Shown here one piece after another: positions 7,362 to 14,673 of a stretch of DNA of 32,783 nt (the first letter of the stretch is position 1; each line of letters starts with the position of its first letter). The notes beneath the pieces were generated by a model. That model was not told where the DNA came from. It saw only the letters and a program-made list of their open reading frames with translations, and made no database searches. A program made the position numbers and the translations under genes. The stretch comes from Neisseria bergeri. GTDB taxonomy: Bacteria > Pseudomonadota > Gammaproteobacteria > Burkholderiales > Neisseriaceae. The stretch lies in contig POWY01000016.1 in assembly GCA_003044455.1 (NCBI GenBank), positions 1-32,783 on the forward strand, read 5' to 3'.

Positions 7362-7379
7362 GCGGTAATTATCCGCCGT
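7359..7379. promoter_or_regulatory. Palindrome over the -10 of sRNA copy B
   Basis: ACGGCGG-N7-CCGCCGT covers the -10 and start region of copy B. Copy A has no equivalent. It could be an operator or a cruciform-forming element; on the plus strand it also resembles a terminator stem followed by TTTCTTAT. Confidence 0.55.
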
Positions 7380-7396
7380 TTCTTATCCGCTGTCAA
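7368..7396 (-). promoter_or_regulatory. Promoter of sRNA copy B
   Basis: TTGACA and GATAAT on the minus strand with ideal 17-bp spacing, the strongest sigma70-type promoter in the window. Confidence 0.75.
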
Positions 7397-7908
7397 TTAT
7401 TTTTTGAAAATTTACCCGACCGATTCAAATTTTGCAAAAAACTTGCACGATGGCTATCCGGTAACAAATTCCTTCAAAAACCAGTCAATCCGTTTATTCA
7501 AAAAATCATATGCTTTCATCGTGTTTCCTTTTCGGTTGAAACCCCGCCCTTTAGGGCGGCAGGATCAGACTTTATTCAGGAGGGGCGTAAGCCCTTCCGA
7601 ATCAGGGCGGCACATAGGGCGGTGCTTTATGTGTCGTCCTGTGTGTTGAAACATCGAAATAAACTTTTGATTTTTCTTTATCGGCTGTTGCTTTTGATTC
7701 GCTAAATTTGCCGAAATTCAAATCCTCCGGATGTATTTTTTTGCGGGCATTGTGCGGATAAATCGCCGTTTTGTCCCTTGTCAGGTTTTGTGCATATCGG
7801 GAAAACTGAAATCGTCCGCACCTGCGCCCGTGTTGATTCGTCCCTTGCCATCTTGGGATATATCCAGCAAAATCGGCATATCGGTATTTTGATTGGTGTG
7901 TTGAGAAA
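7397..7908. other. 512-bp gene-poor spacer before dsbB
   Basis: No convincing intact gene. It contains a CCGCCCT-TT-AGGGCGG palindrome (7545-7560), a GC-rich segment with nested hairpins (7580-7600), one copy of a 42-bp repeat (7613-7654), and then a minus-strand stretch (about 7690-7890) that reads like decayed coding sequence in two frames. The dsbB promoter must lie in the last part. Confidence 0.5.
7613..7654 (+). repeat. 42-bp dispersed repeat, copy 1
   Basis: The 42 bases from CATAGGGCGGTGC to GTTGAAACAT recur exactly at 29498-29539. CACATA and TATGTG inside and beside it can pair. It follows a GC-rich palindrome like those at ends of IS200/IS605-type elements. Confidence 0.85.
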
Positions 7909-8397
7909 ATGACCCCGTTATTTAGAAAAGCCGTTTGGCTGCTGTTTGCCGTTTCGGTCTGTGCATTTGCCGGTTCTTTGGCGGCACAGTATGTTTTGGG
8001 TATGGAGCCTTGCGTTTTGTGCATCAGTCAGCGGTTGTGCGTTTTGGCAACCGCATTGTGTGCGGCAATTGTTCTGATGTGCAGACCAAGAAGAAGGGCA
8101 GGCGGTTTGTTCGGTGCTGTCTTTATCAGCATTCCTGCCGTTACGGGTATTTCTGTTGCGGCATATCAGTTGTGGCTGCAGTCGCTGCCGCCGGGTACGG
8201 CTCCTTCGTGCGGTGCGCCGTGGACGTTTCGATTGAAGGGCTGGCCTTTGTTTGATTGGTTCGAGCCTGTTGTGCGCGGGTTCGGAAATTGTGCCGAACC
8301 GGATTATCTGCTGGGAATTGCCTTGCCTGTTTGGGGCGCGGCGTATTTTCTGCTTGTGGTTTTGGCGGTTTGGGCTGCCTGGCTGAAGGCAAAATAA
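7909..8397 (+). CDS. dsbB: Disulfide bond formation protein B
   Basis: A 162-residue inner-membrane protein with four hydrophobic segments. It reoxidises periplasmic DsbA and passes electrons to quinone. The first periplasmic loop has the redox pair C35-V-L-C38, with Q/R residues of the quinone site just after (ISQRL). The second loop has C101 (APSCGAPW) and C128 (FGNCAEPD). Length and cysteine pattern are typical. The start ATG 7909 has only a weak GAGAAA ribosome site. The gene is separated by 0.5 kb from the sRNA pair and convergent with yebC, with which it shares a DUS terminator. Confidence 0.95.
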   Translation: MTPLFRKAVWLLFAVSVCAFAGSLAAQYVLGMEPCVLCISQRLCVLATALCAAIVLMCRPRRRAGGLFGAVFISIPAVTGISVAAYQLWLQSLPPGTAPSCGAPWTFRLKGWPLFDWFEPVVRGFGNCAEPDYLLGIALPVWGAAYFLLVVLAVWAAWLKAK

Positions 8398-8401
8398 ATC
8401 A

Positions 8402-8433
8402 ATGCCGTCTGAAAGGTTCAGACGGCATTTTAT
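8402..8433. terminator. DUS-pair terminator between dsbB and yebC
   Basis: ATGCCGTCTGAA 8402-8413 and TTCAGACGGCAT 8417-8428 with a 3-nt loop between convergent genes; T-rich on both sides. Confidence 0.85.
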
Positions 8434-8455
8434 TGTATGTCTGTTGTGCTGCGTA

Positions 8456-9184
8456 TCAGTCCAGATTCAATACGGCGGAAGTGTAAACGTCTTGCACGTC
8501 GTCCAAGTCTTCCAGCGCGTCAATCAGTTTTTGCATTTTGACGGCATCGTCGCCGGAGAGTTCGGTTTCGTTTTGGGCGCGCATGGTTACGTCGCCGTCA
8601 ACGGATTTGTAACCTGCGGTTTCCAATGCCGCTTTCACGCTCGCCCAATCGTTTGGTGCGGTGATGACTTCAATCGAACCGTCGTCGTTGGCAACCACGT
8701 CTTCCGCACCGGCTTCCAAAGCCGCTTCCATCAGCGCGTCTTCATCAACGCCGGGTTCAAATACCAAATAACCTTGATGTACGAAGTTGAACGCTACGCA
8801 GCCGTCGGTACCCAAGTTACCGCCGTTTTTGGTGAACGCATGGCGTACGTCGGCAACAGTGCGAGTTTTGTTGTCGGTCAGACAGTCCACCATCAGTGCT
8901 GCACCGCCGATGCCGTAGCCTTCGTAGCGCAATTCGATGTATTCCACGCCTTCCAAGTTGCCCGTACCTTTGTCGATGGCACGTTGCACATTGTCTTTGG
9001 GCATATTGTTTTCGGCTGCTTTTTCCAAAGCCAGACGCAGGCGCGGGTTGGCACCGGGGTCGCCGCCGCCCATACGCGCCGCAACGGTGATTTCTTTGAT
9101 TAAACGGGTGAAGATTTTGCCGCGTTTGGCATCCTGACGGGCTTTTTTATGCTGGATATTCGCCCACTTGCTATGGCCTGCCAT
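8456..9184 (-). CDS. yebC: YebC/PmpR family protein
   Basis: A 242-residue YebC-type protein. It starts [13 protein letters not shown] after the Met and includes the family blocks [19 protein letters not shown] and [14 protein letters not shown]. Family members have been described as DNA-binding transcriptional regulators (PmpR type) and, more recently, as translation factors that relieve ribosome stalling at proline stretches. Which role applies here cannot be told. Three domains are expected, with the N-terminal helical part about residues 1-80. AAAGGAAATTT just upstream of the start is a good ribosome site. A likely extended -10 (TGtTAAAAT, minus strand, near 9244) lies 60 bases upstream. 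It stands alone. Confidence 0.95.
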   Translation of the reverse strand: MAGHSKWANIQHKKARQDAKRGKIFTRLIKEITVAARMGGGDPGANPRLRLALEKAAENNMPKDNVQRAIDKGTGNLEGVEYIELRYEGYGIGGAALMVDCLTDNKTRTVADVRHAFTKNGGNLGTDGCVAFNFVHQGYLVFEPGVDEDALMEAALEAGAEDVVANDDGSIEVITAPNDWASVKAALETAGYKSVDGDVTMRAQNETELSGDDAVKMQKLIDALEDLDDVQDVYTSAVLNLD

Positions 9185-9510
9185 AAATTTCCTTTCTTAT
9201 TTCAAATAATTAATCTGTTTTTGTCAGATTTTTTACGGTCGGTATTTTAACATAAGTTGCAAGCACCCAAAATATCCTGTTTTATGCCGCGCCGTTGTCT
9301 ATGCCGTCTGAAGGCGATTTCCTCCGCTTTCCGCTTAAAAATAAAGAAATATTTTAATTAACGATATTTTACGGTATGATGGCACAGCTTCTCCCCGATT
9401 GTTGACAATTGAAGGCATCTGTTGCGGCAAATACGGTCTGCTCGCCGTGTTTCCTTATTGGAATGTCTTGGGGAAAGCAGTCATTTTAATCGTAAGATAA
9501 GGTTTATTTT
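9185..9510. promoter_or_regulatory. Divergent yebC/alsT intergenic region
   Basis: A 326-bp spacer. It holds the yebC promoter near 9244-9252 (minus), a single unpaired uptake sequence (ATGCCGTCTGAA, 9301-9312), and TATGAT (9375-9380) as likely -10 of alsT. The last 125 bases are a potentially structured alsT leader. Confidence 0.5.
9387..9478 (+). promoter_or_regulatory. Possible structured 5' leader of alsT
   Basis: GCTTCTCCCC (9387-9396) can pair with GGGGAAAGC (9470-9478) over 9 bp with one bulge. It encloses ACGG/CCGT (9433-9436 with 9444-9447) and TTCC/GGAA (near 9451-9463) hairpins. The predicted transcription start after TATGAT (9375-9380) falls right at the outer helix. The glycine riboswitch signature GCCGAAGGGGCAA is not present. 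Visual folding only. Confidence 0.3.
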
Positions 9511-10929
9511 ATGGAAAATATATTGTCTGTTCTGGTGGGTACAGTCAATCGGTTCCTTTGGGACTACCTGTTGATTTACGCCCTTTTGGGTATCGGCCTG
9601 TTTTTTACGCTGTATCTTGGTGCGCCGCAGATTACCAAGCTGGGCGCGGGATTCAAATCCGTATTCGGCGGCTTGTTTGCCAAAGGCGATAAAGACGATA
9701 AGTCCTTATCGCAGTTTCAGGCGTTGGCGGTTGCCATATCCGCGCAAATCGGTACGGGCAACGTTGCCGGTGTGGCGACCGCCATTACCGCAGGCGGGCC
9801 GGGCGCGATTTTTTGGATGTGGCTTTCTGCCGTTTTGGGGATGTCCACGATTTTTGCGGAGGCACTGCTGGCGCAGAAATACCGCGTCGTCAGCCACGGC
9901 AAATACATCGGTGGGCCGGCGTTTTACATCACCCACGGTCTGACTCCGAAAATCGGTCGCGGCGCGGCGCGTTTTTTGTCCGGTTTCTTTTCCATTGCGT
10001 TGATTATCGCATTGGGCTTTATCGGTAATGCGACACAGGCCAATTCCATTGCTTCTGCCGTTACCATTGCATTTGATGTGCCTTCTTTGGCAGTCGGTAT
10101 TGTGCTTGCCGTCCTTGCGGGCATGGTTGTGATTGGCGGCGTGAACCGTATTGCCAATATTGCCCAGTTTGTCGTGCCGTTTATGGCGGTTGTTTATATT
10201 TTGTGCGCCGTCGTTATCCTGTTTGAATTTTCCGACCATATTGTGCCGATGTTCAACCACATCTTTACCGCCGCCTTCAATCCCGAAGCCGTTTTGGGCG
10301 GTGCTGCGGGTATCGGTATGCGTGAAGCGATACGTTTCGGCGTGGCGCGCGGTCTGTTTTCAAACGAAGCAGGTATGGGTTCTACGCCGCACGCCCATGC
10401 GACTGCCGACGTGAAACATCCTGTGCAGCAAGGTATGGCGGCATTTGTCGGTGTGTTTATCGATACGATTTTGGTATGTACGGCAACTGCGCTGATTATC
10501 CTGCTGACCGATGCCAACCTTTCGGGCGAACAGGGCGCGGCGGTTACTCAATTTGCCTTTAACAAGGCATTTCCGGGCTTCGGTTCGCAATTGCTTGCCG
10601 TGTGTCTGACCTTCTTCGCCTTTACGACCATTATCGGCTGGTATTATTTCGGCGAGTCCAACATCCGTTTTCTTTTCAGGGGAAGACACTTGGGCATCTA
10701 TCGCGCATTGGTTCTGTTTGCCATTGTTTTGGGTACGCTCGGCAAAGTCGATTTGGTTTGGAGTCTGTCCGATATGTTCAACGGCTTTATGGTTATCCCC
10801 AACCTGATTGCCTTATTCTTGCTGCGTAAGGAAATCCGTGCCATTTATGATGATTATTTGGCACAGAAAAAAGCGGGTCGGGATTTGTCCTATCAGTATG
10901 AATTCCACGAGTTCCACGACAAGGGCTGA
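9511..10929 (+). CDS. alsT: Sodium:alanine (glycine) symporter, AlsT/AGCS family
   Basis: A 472-residue inner-membrane transporter of the AGCS family, which brings alanine or glycine into the cell with Na+. About ten to eleven hydrophobic segments span the sequence, starting at LLIYALLGIGLFFTLYLG (about residues 19-36). The family blocks QIGTGNVAGVATAI, GGPGAIFWMWLSAVLGM, KYIGGPAFY, GLFSNEAGMGSTPHAHA and GWYYFGESNIRFLF are all present. ATAAGG upstream of ATG 9511 is the ribosome site. It is preceded by a 125-nt leader that may fold, and ends at a strong bidirectional hairpin. Alanine uptake would feed alr nearby, although they are not in one operon. The exact substrate cannot be decided from sequence. 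Confidence 0.93.
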   Translation: MENILSVLVGTVNRFLWDYLLIYALLGIGLFFTLYLGAPQITKLGAGFKSVFGGLFAKGDKDDKSLSQFQALAVAISAQIGTGNVAGVATAITAGGPGAIFWMWLSAVLGMSTIFAEALLAQKYRVVSHGKYIGGPAFYITHGLTPKIGRGAARFLSGFFSIALIIALGFIGNATQANSIASAVTIAFDVPSLAVGIVLAVLAGMVVIGGVNRIANIAQFVVPFMAVVYILCAVVILFEFSDHIVPMFNHIFTAAFNPEAVLGGAAGIGMREAIRFGVARGLFSNEAGMGSTPHAHATADVKHPVQQGMAAFVGVFIDTILVCTATALIILLTDANLSGEQGAAVTQFAFNKAFPGFGSQLLAVCLTFFAFTTIIGWYYFGESNIRFLFRGRHLGIYRALVLFAIVLGTLGKVDLVWSLSDMFNGFMVIPNLIALFLLRKEIRAIYDDYLAQKKAGRDLSYQYEFHEFHDKG

Positions 10930-10942
10930 TGTCCGGCAAACA

Positions 10943-10976
10943 GAAAACCTCCCAATCTTCAGGAACGGGAGGTTTT
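10943..10976. terminator. Bidirectional terminator between alsT and hlyIII
   Basis: AAAACCTCCC (10943-10952) and GGGAGGTTTT (10967-10976) form a perfect 10-bp stem with runs of A and T at its base, serving both convergent genes. A DUS (TTCAGACGGCAT, 10981-10992) touches the hlyIII stop. Confidence 0.85.
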
Positions 10977-10992
10977 GCTTTTCAGACGGCAT

Positions 10993-11619
10993 TCAGATTA
11001 CATAACCGTACACGCTGACAAATTGGGTGATGCTGCCGCCCAATACGAACAGATGCCAGATTCCGTGCCCGTGTCGGATTTTTTCATCGTTTACAAACCA
11101 GTAAATGCCGACGCTGTACAGCATACCGCCTGCCGCCAGCCAAGCCAGTCCTGCCGGCGGGAGTGAGGCTGTCAGGGATTTCATTACCACCAAGACCATC
11201 CAGCCCATTACGATATAAATCGCAATAGACAGCAGACGTTTTTCGCTTTTCCGTCCGATAGTGAGTTCTTGTGCGATTCCTGCAGCCGCCAGCAGCCAGG
11301 ACAGTGAAAATACCGTCCAGCCCGGCCCGTTTCTCAAAGAAACCAGTGCAAACGGTGTGTAGCTTCCGGCAATAAGCACATAAATCATGCAGTGGTCGGT
11401 TTTTTTCAAAATGCTTTTCAGTTTTCCGGCTGCAATTCCGTGGTACAGCGAGGAACTCAAATAGAGCAGAAGAAGGCTGATGCCGTAAACCGATACGCTG
11501 AAGATACGGTAGCCGTCCCCGTGTCCTATGGTTTTCAGCAGCATCAGCACCAAACCTGCCGCCGCCAGAATCAAACCGCTCAAATGGCTGTAAGTATTGA
11601 AGCGTTCGCCTGCATACAT
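10993..11619 (-). CDS. Hemolysin III / PAQR-family membrane protein
   Basis: A 208-residue protein with seven hydrophobic segments, of the HlyIII/YqfA branch of the PAQR (adiponectin-receptor-like) family. The conserved polar residues are visible: ERFNTYSHL at the N-terminus, SSSLYHG after TM2, KKTDHCMIY before TM3, and HGIWHLFVLGGS in TM7. In eukaryotic relatives these His/Asp/Ser residues bind zinc in a ceramidase-like site. The name hemolysin III comes from a Bacillus cereus protein and does not prove haemolytic activity; bacterial members may act in membrane fluidity or lipid metabolism. ATG 11619 has no clear Shine-Dalgarno. The 142-bp gap to the next gene contains divergent promoters. 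Confidence 0.9.
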   Translation of the reverse strand: MYAGERFNTYSHLSGLILAAAGLVLMLLKTIGHGDGYRIFSVSVYGISLLLLYLSSSLYHGIAAGKLKSILKKTDHCMIYVLIAGSYTPFALVSLRNGPGWTVFSLSWLLAAAGIAQELTIGRKSEKRLLSIAIYIVMGWMVLVVMKSLTASLPPAGLAWLAAGGMLYSVGIYWFVNDEKIRHGHGIWHLFVLGGSITQFVSVYGYVI

Positions 11620-11761
11620 CGCACAATCTTTCGGGAAAGTAGAGGCAGTCAGTTTACGCCGATACTTTTGCCTCTGTGTGGGATTTACTCTTTGCCTACA
11701 CTGTGAATATTCTTGAAAATGTGTGTGTTAAAATCTGTTTTTTATTTTCAGACGGCATTTT

Positions 11762-13111
11762 ATGTTGAATCCATCCCGAAAACTGGTTGAGCTGGTCCGT
11801 ATTTTGGAAGAAGGCGGCTTTATTTTCAGCGGCGATCCCGTGCAGGCGACGGAGGCTTTGCGCTGTGTGGACGGCAGTACGGAGGAAAAAATCATCCGTC
11901 GGGCGGAGATGATCGACAGGGACCGTATGCTGCGGGACACGTTGGAACGTGTGCGTGCGGGGTCGTTCTGGTTGTGGGTGGTGGCGGCATCGATGATGTT
12001 TACCGCCGGATTTTCAGGCACTTATCTTCTGATGGACAATCAGGGGCTGAATTTCTTCCTGATTTTGGCGGGCGTGTTGGGCATGAATACGCTGATGCTG
12101 GCAGTATGGTTGGCAACGTTGTTCCTGCGCGTGAAAGTGGGGCGGTTTTTCAGCAGTCCGGCGACGTGGTTTCGGGGCAAAGACCCTGTCAATCAGGCGG
12201 TGTTGCGGCTGTATGCGGACGAGTGGCGGCAACCTTCGGTACGTTGGAAAATAGGCGCAACGTCGCACAGCCTGTGGCTCTGCACGCTGCTCGGAATGCT
12301 GGTGTCGGTATTGTTGCTGCTTTTGGTGCGGCAATATACGTTCAACTGGGAAAGCACGCTGTTGGGCGATTCGTCTTCGGTACGGCTGGTGGAAATGTTG
12401 GCATGGCTGCCGTCGAAACTCGGTTTCCCTGTCCCCGATGCGCGGGCGGTAGTTGAAGGTCGTCTGAACGGCAATATCGCCGATGCGCGCGCGTGGTCGG
12501 GCTTGTTGGTCGGCAGCATAGCTTGCTACGGCATCCTGCCGCGTCTCTTGGCTTGGGTAGTGTGTAAAATCCTTTTGAAAACAAGTGAAAACGGCTTGGA
12601 TTTGGAAAAACCCTATTATCAGGCGGTTATCCGCCGCTGGCAGACGCAAATCGTCGATGCGGATACGTGCCGCGAAACCGTGTCCGCCGTTTCGCCGAAA
12701 ATCGTCTTGAACGATGCGCCGAAATGGGCGGTCATGCTGGAGACCGAGTGGCAGGACGGCGCGTGGTTCGAGGGCAGGCTGGCGCAAGAATGGCTGGATA
12801 AAGGCGTAGCGGCGAATCGGGAAGAGCTTGACGCGCTGGAAGCCGAGTTGAAACAGAAACCCGCCCAGCTTCTCATCGGCGTGCGCGCGGAAACCGTCCC
12901 CGACCGCGGCGTGTTGCGGCAGATTGTGCGGCTTTCGGAAGCGGCGCAGGGCGGCGCGGTGGTGCAGCTTTTGGCGGAACAGGGGCTTTCAGACGACCTT
13001 TCGGAAAAGCTGGAACATTGGCGTAACGCGCTGACCGAATGCGGCGCGGCGTGGCTGGAACCCGACAGGGCGGCGCAGGAAGGTCGTCTGAAAACCAACG
13101 ACCGCACTTGA
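11762..13111 (+). CDS. DUF2868 membrane protein
   Basis: A 449-residue protein of the DUF2868 family, function unknown. The N-terminal 65 residues are charged and helical. Hydrophobic segments follow at about 68-90 (FWLWVVAASMMFTAGFSG), 97-120, 170-192 and 250-272. The remaining C-terminal 180 residues are soluble-looking and end in a charged tail. ATG 11762 follows directly on an inverted uptake sequence (11747-11758) and lacks a Shine-Dalgarno. The GTPase gene begins 61 bases downstream on the same strand. DUF2868 genes usually occur just before a DUF3482 GTPase gene, so the two probably form a membrane complex. The gene holds three exact AGGTCGTCTGAA sites of another uptake dialect (12457, 12988 inverted, 13081) and no ATGCCGTCTGAA, and is GC-rich, suggesting import from another Neisseria group. 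Confidence 0.85.
   Translation: MLNPSRKLVELVRILEEGGFIFSGDPVQATEALRCVDGSTEEKIIRRAEMIDRDRMLRDTLERVRAGSFWLWVVAASMMFTAGFSGTYLLMDNQGLNFFLILAGVLGMNTLMLAVWLATLFLRVKVGRFFSSPATWFRGKDPVNQAVLRLYADEWRQPSVRWKIGATSHSLWLCTLLGMLVSVLLLLLVRQYTFNWESTLLGDSSSVRLVEMLAWLPSKLGFPVPDARAVVEGRLNGNIADARAWSGLLVGSIACYGILPRLLAWVVCKILLKTSENGLDLEKPYYQAVIRRWQTQIVDADTCRETVSAVSPKIVLNDAPKWAVMLETEWQDGAWFEGRLAQEWLDKGVAANREELDALEAELKQKPAQLLIGVRAETVPDRGVLRQIVRLSEAAQGGAVVQLLAEQGLSDDLSEKLEHWRNALTECGAAWLEPDRAAQEGRLKTNDRT
12457..12468 (+). repeat. Variant uptake sequence (AG-mucDUS), site 1
   Basis: AGGTCGTCTGAA inside the DUF2868 gene. It differs from the resident ATGCCGTCTGAA in the second and fourth bases and matches the dialect reported for N. 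mucosa-like species. Confidence 0.8.
12988..12999 (-). repeat. Variant uptake sequence (AG-mucDUS), site 2
   Basis: TTCAGACGACCT, the reverse complement of AGGTCGTCTGAA, inside the DUF2868 gene. Confidence 0.8.
13081..13092 (+). repeat. Variant uptake sequence (AG-mucDUS), site 3
   Basis: AGGTCGTCTGAA in the last codons of the DUF2868 gene. A degenerate fourth copy (AGGTCGTCTAAA) lies at 13140-13151, between this gene and the GTPase gene. Confidence 0.8.
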
Positions 13112-13172
13112 AACGCCCCATAAAGCCGCCATCCTTAAAAGGTCGTCTAAAAATCCATTCTTCAAAAACATC

Positions 13173-14513
13173 ATGAGCAAACAATCCCTTTCCCTCGCCG
13201 TCGTGGGACACACCAACACCGGCAAAACCTCGCTCCTGCGCACCCTGTTGCGCGACAGCGGCTTCGGCGAAGTCAGAAACGCCCCATCGACCACACGCCA
13301 TGTCGAAGAAGCCGCCATCAGCGACGGCGCGGACACGCTGGTTTTCCTGTACGACACGCCCGGACTCGAAGACGCGGGCGGCGTACTGGAATGGCTGGAA
13401 ACCCATACGGATGCCCGTTCGGACGGCATCGAGCGGCTGCAACAGTTTCTTGGCAGCCACGGCGCGCATCATGATTTCAATCAGGAAGCCAAAGTCTTAC
13501 GGCAAGTCTTGCAAAGCGATATGGCAATGTACGTCATCGACGCGCGCGAGCCGGTTCTTGACAAATACAGGGACGAGTTGACCGTCCTGTCGTGGTGTGC
13601 CAAACCCGTTATGCCCGTGTTCAACTTTACCGGCGGACAGCCTCCCGAATCGTGGACAACCATGCTGGCGAGGAGAAACCTGCACGTTTTCGCGGGGTTT
13701 GATACCGTCGCCTTTGATTTTGAAGGCGAACTGCGCCTGTGGGAAAACCTCGCCACCATGTTGCCCGAACGCAGCACACTCGACCGCCTGACAGCCATGC
13801 GCCGGCGCGAATGGCAGCGGCTGGACGGCGAAGCGCGCCGCGAAATCGCCGATTTCCTGCTCGATGCCGCCGCCTTCAGGCAGGAAGTGGACGAAAACGA
13901 GGATACCGCCACCGTGTTGCAGACCATGCAGGCGGAAATACGCCAGCTCGAACGGCAGATGCAGCAGCGGCTGTTTGCCCTCTACCGTTTCTACCACAGC
14001 GAAATTGACGGCGGCGACTGGATGCCGCAAGCCTTCCGCCAAGATCCGTTCGACAGAGAATTGCTCAAACAATACGGCATCCGCACCGGCACGGGCGCGG
14101 CAACCGGCGCGCTCATCGGCTTGGGGCTGGACATCGCCACACTCGGCGGCTCGCTCGGATTGGGTACGGCAATCGGCGGCTTTTTGGGCGGCATCCTGCC
14201 CAATACCCGCACCATTTCCGACAAACTTGCTGGTCGCCAAACCTTGCACACCGACCCCGAAACCCTGACCCTACTCGCCGCCCGCGCCCTCGATCTGCTC
14301 CACGTCCTGCAAACGCGTGGTCACGCGGCGCAGTCGGATATCGAGTTGCACAGCCGCAAAGCCCCGTGGGACGCCGCCAGACTCCCGCCCGAACTCAACA
14401 AAGCCCGCAGTCATTGGAAATGGTCGTCCCTCAATACGCACCGCCCCGAAACCAGCCGCGCCGAACGCGCCGGATATGTGGAGAAACTTCAAATCCGACT
14501 GTCGGGAAAATAA
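13173..14513 (+). CDS. GTPase with DUF3482 domain
   Basis: A 446-residue protein. The TRAFAC-type G domain is at the N-terminus: P-loop GHTNTGKTS (residues 12-20), switch region with APSTTRH, and G3 DTPG (61-64). The place of the G4 guanine-specificity motif NKxD is taken by NFTGG (in PVMPVFNFTGG). After a helical DUF3482 region comes a glycine-zipper hydrophobic stretch (about 310-350: GTGAATGALIGLGLDIATLGG...), which could insert into or associate with the membrane. The C-terminus is positively charged. It follows the DUF2868 gene by 61 bases and is likely cotranscribed. The resident DUS overlaps its stop codon (14513-14524). Cellular role unknown; a DUF2868-DUF3482 membrane GTPase pair is the best description. 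Confidence 0.88.
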   Translation: MSKQSLSLAVVGHTNTGKTSLLRTLLRDSGFGEVRNAPSTTRHVEEAAISDGADTLVFLYDTPGLEDAGGVLEWLETHTDARSDGIERLQQFLGSHGAHHDFNQEAKVLRQVLQSDMAMYVIDAREPVLDKYRDELTVLSWCAKPVMPVFNFTGGQPPESWTTMLARRNLHVFAGFDTVAFDFEGELRLWENLATMLPERSTLDRLTAMRRREWQRLDGEARREIADFLLDAAAFRQEVDENEDTATVLQTMQAEIRQLERQMQQRLFALYRFYHSEIDGGDWMPQAFRQDPFDRELLKQYGIRTGTGAATGALIGLGLDIATLGGSLGLGTAIGGFLGGILPNTRTISDKLAGRQTLHTDPETLTLLAARALDLLHVLQTRGHAAQSDIELHSRKAPWDAARLPPELNKARSHWKWSSLNTHRPETSRAERAGYVEKLQIRLSGK

Positions 14514-14524
14514 TGCCGTCTGAA
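14513..14524 (+). repeat. Canonical DUS overlapping the GTPase stop codon
   Basis: ATGCCGTCTGAA starts on the last base of the TAA stop. Unlike most DUS here it has no inverted partner close by. Confidence 0.9.
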
Positions 14525-14595
14525 GCCTGTTTGTATGGCAAGTCAGATTCAAATCGGGATAGGGCAGGAGGGTCACTGAAGTCGATTTGCGACAA

Positions 14596-14628
14596 AAAAC
14601 GGGTTCTGTATGATACAGAACCCGTTTT
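14596..14628. terminator. Long-stem bidirectional terminator between GTPase gene and infB
   Basis: A near-perfect 16-bp inverted repeat (AAAACGGGTTCTGTAT and its complement) with AAAA/TTTT at the base. Convergent genes flank it. Confidence 0.85.
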
Positions 14629-14630
14629 GT

Positions 14631-14661
14631 ATGCCGTCTGAATGCTTCAGACGGCATTTTA
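14631..14661. terminator. DUS-pair terminator after infB
   Basis: ATGCCGTCTGAA 14631-14642 and TTCAGACGGCAT 14646-14657, directly next to the long stem at 14596-14628, giving two stacked terminators for the rimP-nusA-infB operon and the GTPase gene. Confidence 0.8.
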
Positions 14662-14673
14662 TTTGCAAAGGAA

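Noticed and set aside
7494-7520. Small minus-strand ORF with a good ribosome site (AAGGAA)
   Set aside because: It stops after eight codons (MKAYDFFE); a longer product would require a frameshift at a run of seven T.
8402-9103. Long plus-strand frame antisense to yebC
   Set aside because: Shadow of yebC; starts within the DUS terminator.
9387-9478. Glycine riboswitch before alsT
   Set aside because: The conserved aptamer core is absent.
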